From positions 2,136,527 to 2,200,526 of the forward strand of contig OY986967.1 of NCBI GenBank assembly GCA_963920575.1: a stretch of DNA of 64,000 nucleotides, read 5' to 3'. The DNA comes from Narthecium ossifragum (lineage: Eukaryota; Streptophyta; Magnoliopsida; Dioscoreales; Nartheciaceae). A program made the position numbers and the translations under genes. This document shows positions 31,001 to 41,867 of this stretch, in pieces (positions within the stretch are counted from its first letter, which is position 1; the number at the start of each line of letters is the position of its first letter). The notes beneath the pieces are model-generated. The model made no database searches. It was not told the origin of the DNA and saw only the letters and a program-made list of their open reading frames with translations.

Positions 31001-34000
31001 TTTGGGTTTTTGTTGTGCAGGAGGTAGGCCCGGGGCCAGTACTCCCCTTGGAGGTGGTGAGCAGTGACGAGGCGTCATTTTTTGTATTTATTGTTGAGAG
31101 TTAGTTTTGTAGTAGGTAGAGAGATTTGGGTTGCATCCCAAAGTTTGTTTTGTACTCTACCTTAACTCTCAATTTGTGTATTTGACGCCTGTATATGTGT
31201 TGAAAAATCTAGAGGATTGTATATTATTATCTTGTGGCTCAAACATGTATTTGATGACTGAAACCCTGTGTACAAGAATGATAGAATATGTGAATGAATG
31301 AAACTATGATAAATGTTGTAAATTATGTTGAATTTTCATAGGATGTGTAATTTCGTATCTATTGATATGTTGTTTTAGTGATCTCACGTGCCCGTGCCCA
31401 AGGGTCATGCCCAAATTTTTCAGAAATTTGGGGTTATTTTATATTAATTTTGGGGCGGGGCGTGACAAGGACCCTGTTAGAAGAATGTCATCTACATAAA
31501 GAAGCAAGATTAGGGACCCATGATCAGAGTGAAAAATAAATAAGGAGGGATCAGCTAAACTACAGAAGAAACCATATTTAAGAAGAAATGCACTAAATCG
31601 ATCAAACCAGGCACGGGGAGCCTGTTTGAGGCCATAAAGGGCACGTTGGAGCTTGCAGACGTGTGTTGGATGATGAGGATCCACCATCCCTGGTGGTTGA
31701 GCCATGTAGATGTCTCCAGAAATTCGACCATGCAGAAATGCATTTTTTACGTCAAGTTGACGAATGGGCCATTGCCGAACAAGAGCGATACTGAGGATCA
31801 TGCGAATAGTTCCTAGTTTGATAACTGGTGAGAATGTTTCTGTGTAATCCACCCCATCAATCTGATGATAGCCCTTAGCAACAAGACGGGCCTTGAGACG
31901 ATCCAAGGATCCATCGGGTTTGAGTTTTGGCTTTAGAATCCATTTGGAACCAATAATGTGCATGTCAGGAGTGCGAGGAACAATCTGCCAGGTTTGATTT
32001 TGATGGAGAGCAGCAAGTTCTTCATCCATGGCAGCTTTCCAACCAGGGTGAGCTAAGGCTGAGCGAACATTGGTTGGTGTGCGAGGGATATGAGCAGAGG
32101 AGACAATAGTCAAGGCATACTTTGGGTTGGGTTTAACAACACCAATTTGAGAGCGAGTAATCATAGGGTGTGATAGCGGTGCGGGAGGGAGTTGTGGACT
32201 AGCTGGAGAGGGCTCACTTTGTGGAGGCAGCGATGGTGAGGATGTTTGGAAAGACTCAAGATCATTCAAGGTTGGTGCTTGAGCTGACTCAAGTGCTGGA
32301 GATGGCACATGAGGGAGTTGTGGGGCAGCAGTGGGTGGAGATGACAAAGGAATGGGAGTGAGGTCATTAGAGGCTGCACAAGTGGTGGAGCTTGTAGGGA
32401 TATGTGAAGAAGTAGATGAGTGGTGAGGAGGAAACTCTGTCGGTGGGGGGTTTGAGATATGAACAGCAGGTGGTGGTAGAGGGCTCAGACATGGTGGTGG
32501 GGATGCTGGCGGAGATGGCACCATAGTGGGAGAAATGTCTGCAGGAGGCAACCAAGAGTCAAATATACTGATAGCATGCGATGTAACCGGAAGAATATTA
32601 GGAATGCGAGCAGGCTTATATGGAAAGCTTAGTTAATCAAAAACAACATGCCTGGAAATGAAAATTTTTTTTCTGGAAGGATGAAAACATTTGTACCCTT
32701 TATGTTTATCACTGTAACCCACAAAGACACAAGGAATAGTTTTAGGATCAAATTTGTGACGACGGGTATCCCAAGTGTAGGGAAAACACTTAGATCCAAA
32801 GACCCGAAGAGAGGAATACACGGGATGGGTTCCATGAAGAATGAAATAAGGTGTTTCAAAATCAATAGCAGAGGAAGGAAGGCGATTCATTAGGTAAACA
32901 GATGTAGTGAAGGCTTCAATCCATAAAAAGAGAGGAGCGCCAGAATGAAATAACATAGTCATACCAAGTTCTCGAATAATTCTATGACGTCTTTCGACCA
33001 TACCTGTCTGTTCAGGAGTATAGGGACAAGATACCTGATGAGTAGTGCCTGTGGAAAGGAAATGAGAACACAATTGCGAGTTGATGAACTCGCCACCCCC
33101 ATCTGAGTGAAAAATTTGAATCTGTTTGTTGAACTGTCTGGCAACATGCTTTTCAAAGGCTAAGTAGGCACTCACAAAGTCAGATTTATGTCGTAAGGGA
33201 ATGATCCATGTATATTTGGAAAAATCATCTACCAAACAAGCATAATAACGGAATTTTCCAATAGATAAAACCGGTGCAGGTCCCCATAAATCACAATGGA
33301 TTTTTTCAAAGATATCAATACTTGAATTATCAGAACTAGAAAAAGGTAATTTACTAAGTTTTCCTAGCTGACAGCTATCACAAATATGTTGAGATTTTGT
33401 CGCTCCTATGACATCGATTAATCCCTTATTTTTTAATAACTGCAAAGCCGAAGATTGAGGATGTCCTAATCGTTGGTGCCACACATCTGCAGAGCCGGAT
33501 TTGAAACGATGGGAAAAATGCAACTCCAGCGAGTTAGAAATGACGTAAAGATCACCCCTGCGCTTCCCTGTTATCACTGGTCGTCCCGTTTCCCGTTCCT
33601 TTACACAAAGATCAACATTAGAAAATTCACAGTTGACAGGAAATTGAGTAGTTAATTGACTTACAGAGAGCAAATTTTTAGTTAAGTCAGGAACTAGTAG
33701 AACATCAGTGACAGGTAAAGTTGTATGCTTTTGTTTAATACTAGAATCACCAATGCCAACAATCGGTATAGAAGACCCATCTCCAATCAGAACAGAATCA
33801 GTCCCAAAATATTTACGAATATTGGTTAACATACCTGGCTTACCTGTCATGTGGTTGGAAGCCGCAGAGTCTGATGTCCATTCAGTGTCTGTGATGGTGT
33901 TGTCCATGGTAAGTGCTGCAAGAGCTTGTGGAATGTCATGATGTTGAATCGGTTTCTTGGGCACCCACCAACAGATCTTAGCAATATGCCCCTTGACCCC

Positions 34001-34921
34001 ACAATACTGGCATTGCTCTCCACGATATTGCTCTCTCTCAGTAGGAGTCATTCGGCGTTCGCCTGGTGGTGCCGAACGCCGCTGTAAACCGGCAGGTGGT
34101 GTGTTGACTGGGTAGCTGCAATCATGGTCCCTGGATTGTTGCGCCTGGAATCCACGCCCAGTGGAGGTGAATTTTTGTGAAGGACCACGATATCCAGGCG
34201 AAGATTGTTGAGGATGTGGTTGCTGCTGCTTGCTGTAGAAGGCTAGTTGAGGATTGAATTGAGTTGGGACATCTGTATGGCCAGAGAACCAACTTCGTCT
34301 CTGATCAAGATTTTGAAGTTGCGAGACAAGCTCTGAGTAAGATGGTCGTGGGGGCTTCAGCATGGTTGTTGTGAAGGTTTCATACTGAGGCCCAAGGCTG
34401 GTGAGAAGACAGAAGACCTTTTCTTTGTCAGGGATAGGCTTACCAATGGCTGCAAGACTGTCACATAACCCTTTGAAGGTCCGAATGTGTTCACCAATGG
34501 TTTTGTCATCTTCCTTGCGAAGGTATGTGACTTGTTGGCGTAGTGTGAATTCACACTCTTGCGAGTCTTGGGCATATGCATCTTTGAGGGCTTCCCATAC
34601 TGCATGTGTTGTTTCTAAGCCAACAGCGAGTCCAAGGGATTCCTCTGAGAGTGTGCCTATGATCCACCCTCGAAGAAGACGATCAGACTTTCGCCAGGCT
34701 ATGAATTCATCCGTTAGTTTGGGTATGAAGTGTTCTGCATCCAGGGGACTGATTGGATCTGGTGTGCTGTATTGGGTAGGAGCAGGATCTTCGTTGGTGA
34801 GGTGGCCGACGAGTTCTTGGCTCTCTGCAAGAGCCAAGGCTTGTTCACGCCATAATGGGTAGTTGGTTGGAGAGAGCTTGAGGGTGATGAAGTTGCCAAC
34901 GTGGAGGGATAATGAAGACAT
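27870..34921 (-). pseudogene. Copia gag-pol, one nonsense codon, split by a nested LTR
   Basis: Minus-strand polyprotein starting at the ATG at 34921 (MSSLSLHVGNF). In order it has gag, a CCHC knuckle (CQYCGVKGHIAKIC), a protease with DSAASNHMTG where DSGA is usual, integrase (HLGHP-type zinc site; catalytic segment with DLWGP, HSDGGGEF and E in PEQTGMVERRH), reverse transcriptase (YVDDILLTG) and RNase H (DWAGC, SSTEAEYRA). A TAA at 32633 follows HVVFD, between integrase and RT, in the same frame as both sides. The 2496-bp solo LTR at 28972-31467 sits just after YVDDILLTG; leaving out the insert and one target copy restores the frame exactly. The protein runs into the 3' LTR and ends at 27870. 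The element cannot now make a full polyprotein. Confidence 0.92.
28972..31467 (+). mobile_element. Nested 2496-bp solo LTR, Ty3/gypsy type
   Basis: It starts TGTAAGGGCC and ends GGGGCGGGGCGTGACA, with the 5-bp duplication AGGAC at 28967-28971 and 31468-31472 and no internal region. It lies inside the Copia RT gene, so it is younger than that insertion. The interior is GC-rich in the first kilobase (open frames there lack domains). It then has a 22-base unit repeated three times near 30596-30650 and a tandem duplication of about 175 bp at 30660-30900 (GGGCGAGC...TTGACGGCCGG... twice). The TGTGCAGG-style phrase near 31015 resembles the other gypsy LTRs here. Confidence 0.92.
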
Positions 34922-34964
34922 GGTGGAGGAGGAGATGTGTTGTGCCAAACCTCGTCTGATACCA

Positions 34965-35350
34965 AGAAGAAAAGGTGAATAAGAGGACTCTGTTATTGTT
35001 ACTAGCTTAACCTCTACAGGACCAAACATGGGTTCATTTATAACAACCCACGAGAGGAAGAAGATCAACTAAAGATAGAAATACAAAGCTCTGCTTTTGG
35101 AAATAAATAAAAAGAGAAGGTACATTGACAGCAACTATCTTGACAGCTCCAAGAGTCCGTTGAGGAAGCTCCAAGGGATCAACGGCTCTCCATTGATTGC
35201 TCTGTTTCTGATCTGTTTATGGTTTGTGAAGATGAAGCTTCCTTATCTATTGGATTGCCACTGATTGCTCTGTTTCTAATTTTTTCTGATCTCAGCGTCT
35301 CTCCACTGATGATGGCGATCTTGTGGGAGTTGAGGTGTGTTGTGCCAATA
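34965..35350 (-). repeat. 5' LTR of the Copia element
   Basis: A 386-bp terminal repeat. On the minus strand it is followed directly by the primer-binding site at 34964-34950. It should contain the element promoter, directing transcription toward GLR C in antisense. Confidence 0.93.
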
Positions 35351-35640
35351 GAGGCCCGGAGAATGAATGCGTTGTCTACTATTTTTCGTCCCAATTAGTT
35401 GCACTGAGTGTTATCCTAACTATATAGAAGGATAAATGCTCAACATATATATTGATCTCTACTAATGATCATATTGATCTGCTGGTGTGCACCATTCGAT
35501 AGCATATTCAACTCCATAATGTTTCAGCACCTGACAGTATATATAGTTCCAATTAATATATTCATGTGTGTAGATATATATTTGTAATATTTTACATGTT
35601 TATGTAATTTCTTTTCATGTACATATATATAGAGAAATTT
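35351..35640. repeat. Displaced 3' flank of GLR C
   Basis: From GAGGCCCGGAGAATGA onward this matches the end and 3' flank of GLR A (from about 1158) and GLR D (44949-45240). It contains the ancestral last codons and stop of GLR C, now 7.7 kb away from the gene. Confidence 0.88.
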
Positions 35641-35910
35641 TCAAGGAAAACTGGTTCCCTAAGTCTTATGTAGGGAATCAGGATCCTGGCCGTCCGATCC
35701 CATCGGACGGCTAGGATCGCTGATCGGTCTCTAACACCCCACCCACCCTCTAAGCCACCCATTCGTGCCCTAGCTCTCTCTCTCTCCCGACGATCGCCAC
35801 TGCCCGGCCATGCCTCCCTCGTGCCGGCCTTCCTCGCCCGCGCCGGCCTCCCTCGACCTCGCCCGTCCCCGTCCACATTCGACCTCGCCCGCGCCGCTGC
35901 CACAACAATG

Positions 35911-37370
35911 GTGTCTTCGAAGTGCTGTCCACCAGTGGAGACACCCGTCTCGGAGGGGAGGACTTCGACCAGAGAGTCATGGACTACTTCATCAAGCCAA
36001 TCAAGAGGAAGTATGGCAAGGACATTAGCATGGACAACAAGGCCCTCGGCAAGCTCCGGAGGGAGTGCGAGAGAGCCAAGAGAGCATTGAGCAGCCAGCA
36101 CCAAGTGAGGGTGGAGATAGAGTCTCTGTTCGACGGGGTGGACTTGTCGGAGCCGTTGACGCGAGCTAGATTCGAAGAGCTGAACATGGATTCGTTCAAG
36201 ACAAGAAGACGATGGAGCCTGTGAGGAAGGCATTGGAGGATGCTCATTTGAAGAAGAGTGATATCCATGAGACTGTTCTTGTTGGAGGTAGCACCAGGAT
36301 TCCAAAGGCTCAACATCTCTTGAAGGATTTCTTTGATGGAAAAGAGCCCAACAAGGGGGTCAATCCGGATGAGGCCATCGCGTATGGCGCCGCCATCCAA
36401 GGTGGTATTCTTAGCGGCAAAGGTGGTGGAGAAACAAAAGGTAAGAGTGCCATTGTTGATTGTTTGCTAGATAGCACACATAATTTAGCAAGTTTGAAAA
36501 GTTATGATCTCATTTATCTTGTGATGTGCTATGTATCAGATCTTTTCTTGTTGGATGTTACACCATTGAGTTTGGGGATCGAATCGAAACGGCCGGCAGT
36601 GTGATGACAAAGCTAATTCCGAGGAACACAGTGATACCAGTGAAGAAGTCTCAGATCTTCACAACTTATGAAGATCACCAAACAACAGTTACTATCAGAG
36701 TAAGAACATCTGAATTCTTCTAATGTTGTTGATTCCTATCAGATTCGATCTTTCAGGCATTGCTCCTGCTCCAAGGTAAAACTGGTATTTAGCTGATTCC
36801 TACTGTTAAATTTGGGGGGGGGGGGGGGGGGGACTTGATTCACTGATATGTGTGTGTGTGTGTCGTTCAGGGGAAACACCACAAATTGAAGTCACATTTG
36901 ACGGGAATGGTATACTTCATGTGACGACGGAGGACAAGGCGGCCAAGAAGTCAAAATCGATCACAATCACCAACGATAATGGCCGACTCAGCCAGCAAGA
37001 AATAGATAGGATGGTGAAGGAAGTAGAGGAATTTGCAGAGGAAGACAAGAAGATTAAGGAGAGGATTGATGCTAGGAACAAGCTCGAAACTTATGTCTAC
37101 AACATGAAGAGTACCATCAACGACGAAGACAAACTCTCTAGTAAGATCAATACGGATGATAAGGAGTAGATGGAGACTGCATTGAGGGAAACGTCGGAAT
37201 GGCTGGATGACAACCAGACTGCGGAGAAGGTGGATTATGAGGAGAAACTGAAGGAATTGGAGCATGTCTGCAATACTATCATAAAGCAGGTCTATGAGAA
37301 GAGTGGAGCCGTGGAGGAGGTCCACCAGGTTACTCGGAGTCGCAGGATGATGATGATGTCAATAACTTGT
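35911..37370 (+). pseudogene. BIP: BiP (ER Hsp70) pseudogene, C-terminal two thirds
   Basis: The sequence encodes the end of the ATPase domain, the substrate-binding domain and the lid of an ER-type Hsp70 chaperone: [73 protein letters not shown] and [16 protein letters not shown]. Introns are still visible (for example 36441-36539, GT-AG). Defects are: the N-terminal ATPase region is absent, the frame shifts near 36190, a 5-bp TCGAA duplication at 36579-36588 shifts the frame, the block between the TVTIR and FDLSGIAPAP positions is missing, TAG occurs at 37167-37169, and a late shift near 37315 removes the acidic tail. No HDEL end is seen. It lies between GLR C's 3' flank and an LTR, probably as a transposed fragment. 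Confidence 0.88.
36814..36832. repeat. Poly-G run inside the BiP pseudogene
   Basis: Nineteen consecutive G bases, followed shortly by a (TG)n run at about 36850, lie in an intron of the pseudogene. Homopolymer length is unreliable and it could form G-quadruplex structure. Confidence 0.85.
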
Positions 37371-38203
37371 AGAAATTTCTTTATTTTTCTCATATTTGTT
37401 CTGTATAATATGATGATATATACGTCCATCTATGTTTCTTTTTCCTCAAGTCTGTAGAACAACAATGCTAGTAATAGAGGGTCTGATGTTATTTTGAACG
37501 AGTACAGCTCTTTTATTCAAACCTTTTTGGCAGGCAATATATGTAGAAATTGAGCTCTTAAGCATAAAAAGTTAGAGGAAGTTGAAGAATTATGGCTGAA
37601 ATGGTTACCATAATTAAAAACAAAAAAAGCTCATTATTATCATAAAGCAAATCATATGATCTCTTCTTTGTAAATCAGAAAGGAAAAGAGATTTCTAGCT
37701 TCATAGTTCTTTACATACACGATCAATCATATTGAGAAAGTCACTAATTATCATGAAAATTCTGAGAGGGTTTGCTTCATTTTTGTTCAAGTCTCCATGA
37801 TAATACTCTGTGAGCTCTTTGACATGCTGTAAGACTGCTTGCTCATTATTCTTGAGCTCTGTAAGACTGCTTGCTTATTATTCTTGAGCTCTTTGACATG
37901 CTGTAAGTATCTCATAAAGCAAAGCATATGATCTCTGCTGAGCCTAATCTGCTAGCATCCTCTTTGTAGTTAAATAGCTTTTCTTCTTCTTCCTTCGTAG
38001 GAGTCATCCTAGCCAGTGCTTCTAATTGTTGCACAGATAACCCACTACCTAAATCCAATGAGTTAAGAATTTATTCATGACAGCTTCTGCAATATTCAAT
38101 GAAATCATGTGTAATAACAAAGACAACTGTGGCACATGATAGAACTGCTACTATTCTAAGTTCTAAACAAACTGCACCATTCATCAAAGCATCACAGACA
38201 TGT
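37371..38203. other. Non-coding stretch after the BiP pseudogene
   Basis: I see no gene. A short local duplication occurs at 37805-37910 (GAGCTC...TTTGACATGCTGTAAG and GACTGCTTGCT-TTATTCTTGAG appear twice). It is probably the 3' flank carried with the BiP fragment. Confidence 0.4.
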
Positions 38204-38760
38204 TGATGCAGGACAAAATCCGGACAACCCCCGACCGTCAGATGGCCATACCTTTTGATCCGAGTATCCGATCGGGGCGTGCGACCAGTCGAAACGACCG
38301 GGTCGACGAGCCCGTCGTTAATCATCGATCTATCTATGACGGCTGGTCAGATCGTCAAATTCCTTTTCCTTTTGGTCTAAAAATCAGTTTTAGTGAAAAC
38401 TTTCCTTTTTTGGCAGTTTTATCGGTTTCTATTTTTGGCAAATTCCTAGTTTGAGTAGGATTTATACTTTCTTTTAAATTCCGAATTTAATTACAGCTTT
38501 AGGACTTGGATTAGGATTTGATGGTTGAGTCCATGTTTATGTTTGAGTCCATGTTTATGTTTGAGTCCATGTTTTAGTTGAGTTGGTCTTTCCTTAACTC
38601 TATAAAAGGAGGCCTTAGGGTTTGTGGAAAAGAGAGTTTTTTGATGAATAAGAAAATAGGGGTTTTGGTTTCTTCCTCTATAGAAATCTGATCATCTCTC
38701 CCATAGAGAGTTTGGTTGTCTCTCCCATAGAGAGGTTCCACCTCTCTACGTTTTAAACAT
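38204..38760 (+). mobile_element. Damaged LTR of the TGATGCAGG family
   Basis: It starts TGATGCAGGACAAAATCCGG and follows the family sequence, including the TATAAAAGGAGGCC block, to about 38750. There the usual CCCTGCGCCA end is replaced by unrelated sequence. It has an extra tandem repeat of GAGTCCATGTTTATGTTT near 38526-38575. The missing 3' terminus lies shortly before the assembly gap. Confidence 0.8.
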
Positions 38761-38915
38761 GGACTCAAACATAAACATGGACACAAACATGGAAGGTGGA
38801 AGGGGACTGCAAACACAGGAATTGAACTCTACTAATGATATGTAATCCCGAGACCAGTTTCCGCGTGTTCCAAGCAGCAGTATCCTTAATCCAAGACCAA
38901 CAATTTAGTCATCTC

Positions 38916-39115
38916 NNNNNNNNNNNNNNNNNNNNNNNNNNNNNNNNNNNNNNNNNNNNNNNNNNNNNNNNNNNNNNNNNNNNNNNNNNNNNNNNNNNNN
39001 NNNNNNNNNNNNNNNNNNNNNNNNNNNNNNNNNNNNNNNNNNNNNNNNNNNNNNNNNNNNNNNNNNNNNNNNNNNNNNNNNNNNNNNNNNNNNNNNNNNN
39101 NNNNNNNNNNNNNNN
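38916..39115. other. Assembly gap of exactly 200 N
   Basis: Two hundred N form a round-number placeholder, so the real distance is unknown. The upstream end of the LTR at 39116 and possibly the missing 5' part of GLR D lie here. The first bases after the gap (AGCTCATTAGGAAGGT) equal 16 bases of the GLR spacer at 1526 and 52780, possibly a misjoin signal. Confidence 0.95.
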
Positions 39116-41217
39116 AGCTCATTAGGAAGGTTTTCCCCGGCCTTAGCCCTTCCCCTCTCCCTCCCTTTCTTCCCCTGCTTCCTTCGTCTTCCTCACGAGA
39201 GCTCTGCTTCCCCTGTTTCCGGCTGAGCTTTTCTTCGCCGTTCTCCCTCCTCCGGCCACCGTTCTTGGAGCTTGAAGGCTCGTTGGAACCGTGATGGCGT
39301 GAGAAAGATCCTATGCTTGGCCTCGTGGATCGAAGCAGCTCTGAAGAGGTAGGGTTCTTCCTCAAAACTCCGGCTTGCTTTTGAGGGTTTAAATCCGGTT
39401 TTGTTTCTCGTTAGATCTCGTTGTGGAGTTGTTGTTTCCCGATTTTGAAGCCTTGAGTAGCTTCGTGATGCTTAGATCTACCAGCCCCTCAAGTTTGGTG
39501 AGGTTTGGTTGCGTCTTCCGGCGGTTCTCCAGCCGGAAGTGCGCCGGAACCCATCAAGATCGATCCTCCTGGGAGGAAGGATCGGTCCTCTTGTGCTGGC
39601 TTGCTGCGCCCAGCAAATGATCGATCTTCTTATGGGGGAAGATCGATCATGAGGCCTGGGTTAGCATGGTTACCCTTCAGCCCGAGAAGAATCGATCTTC
39701 CTGGGAGGAAGGATCGATCTTCCTTGGTGTGACTGGAAGGGCGCCCTCTGTCTCGAGAAAGATCGATCTTCCTGGGAGGAAGGATTGATCTTCTTTGTCT
39801 CGACAGCGAGGGCAGCTCACTGTTACTTAAGTGATCGATCCTTCCTTCGGAAAGGATCGATCCTTTAGTCGCAGCGAGGGTTTTCAAGGGTTTTGCCCGC
39901 GGGGCTTTGTATGTAAGTAGTTTTTGACGGTTTTGCCCTTGGGGCTTACTATGTTTTCATCATGCTTGAGTGTTTACTGCTTTGTGGTTAACCGAGGTAG
40001 TAACGAACCCTCGGGAATGCCTAGGATAGCGGGGCCATGGGTTATGCCCCTTTATCGCTTTATGGTGAACCGAAGGAAGTCATGATCCTCGGGAGTGCTT
40101 AGAATAAATGGGTCGAAGGTGTGCCTTTGCTGTGTTACATGTTACTGCTTTATTTAATATACTGCCCTGCTCCTGTGCATTAGACATGCTAGGCTAGACT
40201 GGGTGGGGTTGACCCGTGAACTCCGGTGATCAGAGGCTAAGTGGTAGATGCCTTTACCCGACTCGTGTCCCCATGCTGTTGCCCAGCATGGGCAAGAGTG
40301 TCCTACAGGTATCGTCTGGCCCACCCTGTGTCAAGGACCGTTGGAGATAGTTCAGTCCTCGAGCAGTGGCCATCGGAGGGACGTACGTGGACAGGAAACC
40401 TTGGGGAGGGAAACATCGATGGGATCGATGGACGCCCTGGCTAGACTTAGTCTTGGGTCAGGAGTTAGGGGTCCTGTTGGCTCTGTGGCTTGGAGTACTG
40501 AGAGGTGGTAGTCTTAACCTCGGTCGTTCCGCCAAGTGTAGAGATCCCGCTTGGAGGAGGATGTCCTACCAGTAGCGTCATGTCCACCCTGTGTCAAAGA
40601 TTGTCGGAGTTGTCCACCCCTGGGCAGTGGTTGTCGGAGGGGCGTACTTGGGACAAGAGTCCTTCGGGTTATAGACGGGATTTATGGGATCCTTGGCAAG
40701 CCTCAGTACTTGGCTTCAGGGTTGGTTCGTTGGGTTTGCCTTTTTAGCGAGAGTGGTAGAGTAGGACCCTGCTGAGCTGTTGCTCATTCCTACCTGGACT
40801 GTGTGTTGCAGGTGCGGGTCCCAGCTCCTCTCCGGTGCTTCCCCGTCGGCTGTCTCGTGGCGGCGCGCCAGCTCCTGACCATGTCTGAGGGTCAGGATGG
40901 TTTCGTTTGTGCGTTCGTGGAGACCCCTGTGGGTGCTGTAGTTTCTTTTTGGGGATTGTTGATCCCTTATAGCCTGTTGTACTAAACTCTGTTTAACTTT
41001 ATTACTGTTTTGTAATAGTTGTTAATAGATGTTGTAGTATTCGCTTCTGCCTTGTGCGTGTCGACAGCTATTTCCGCCAGCTGTCTTTTAGTCTCAACTG
41101 TTTCCGCCAGTTGAGGCTAGTAGTTGTAGGTTTTTCCCCTCGTGTCCCGGCCCGGTAGTTGTAGGTTTTTCCCCTCGTGTCCCGGCCCGGTCTGGGTCTT
41201 GCGGGTCGGGGCGCGAC
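39116..41217 (+). mobile_element. 3' portion of a gypsy-type LTR, GATCGATC family
   Basis: It ends GGGTCGGGGCGCGACA at 41217, directly against GLR D exon 4 sequence. The middle matches 63660-63990 (for example CTTCCGGCGG...GCCGGAA...GGAACCCATCA then GATCGATC). It contains a palindrome array (39555-39870), a 265-bp-spaced repeat of ATGTCCTAC/GTGTCCTAC...CCACCCTGTGTCAA at 40293 and 40560, and a 35-bp tandem duplication at 41115-41190. The 5' end is lost in the gap. If the adjacent target repeat is 5 bp, it should be ATGAA. Confidence 0.82.
39555..39870. repeat. Array of paired GATCGATC palindromes, array 2
   Basis: Ten GATCGATC copies or one-base variants lie in about 315 bases, arranged as pairs with complementary arms. 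For example 39759-39791 pairs AAGATCGATCTTCC with GGAAGGATTGATCTT across TGGGA, and the pairs beginning near 39617 and 39831 behave the same way. Only these blocks are well conserved among the LTR copies. Confidence 0.85.
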
Positions 41218-41297
41218 AATGAAGTTTAATGAGCAGAAGCTCAAGGGCTACAACAACCCCGAGGAATACAATAACGCGCTATCCAAGGGGAGTCAAG

Positions 41298-41825
41298 TGA
41301 TGCAGGACAAAATCCGGGTAACCCCGACCGTCGGACGGGCGTAACTTTCGATCCGGGTGTCCGATCGGGGCGTATGACCAGTCGAAACGATCGGGTTGAC
41401 GAGGCCGTCATTTATCGTCGGAGATCTTTGATCTCTCCATGATGGCTTGTCGAATCGCCAAATTCCATCTCCTTTTGCTCTAAATTTCAGTTTTAGTGAA
41501 AACTTTCCTTTTATGGCAGTTTTATCGGTTTCTATTTTTGGCAAATTCCTAGTTTGAGTAGGATTTCTAATTTCTTTTAAATTCCAAATTTAATTTCAGT
41601 TTTAGGACTTGGATTAGGGATTGGTTGGTTGAGTTCATGTTTTAGTTGAGTTGGTCTTTCCTTAAACCTATAAAAGGAGGCCTAGGGTTTGTAAAGAGTC
41701 AGTTTTTGATGAATAAGAAAATAGGGTTTTGGTTTCTTCCTCTATAGAAATCTGGTGATCTCTCCCATAGAGAGTTTGGTTGTCTCTCCCATTGAGAGGT
41801 CATCTTCCACGTTTACCCTGCGCCA
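41298..41825 (+). repeat. 5' LTR of the TR-GAG element
   Basis: A 528-bp terminal repeat with a TATA box TATAAAA at 41669-41675 followed by GGAGGCC, the likely promoter of the gag transcript. Confidence 0.93.
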
Positions 41826-41867
41826 GAGTGGTATCAAGAGCTATACGAGTTCCTGGGAAGAGGAGCC

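Noticed and set aside
39555..39870. CRISPR-like regularly spaced repeats
   Set aside because: Plant nuclear DNA; the repeats are 8-base palindromes with irregular pair spacing inside an LTR, with no cas genes.
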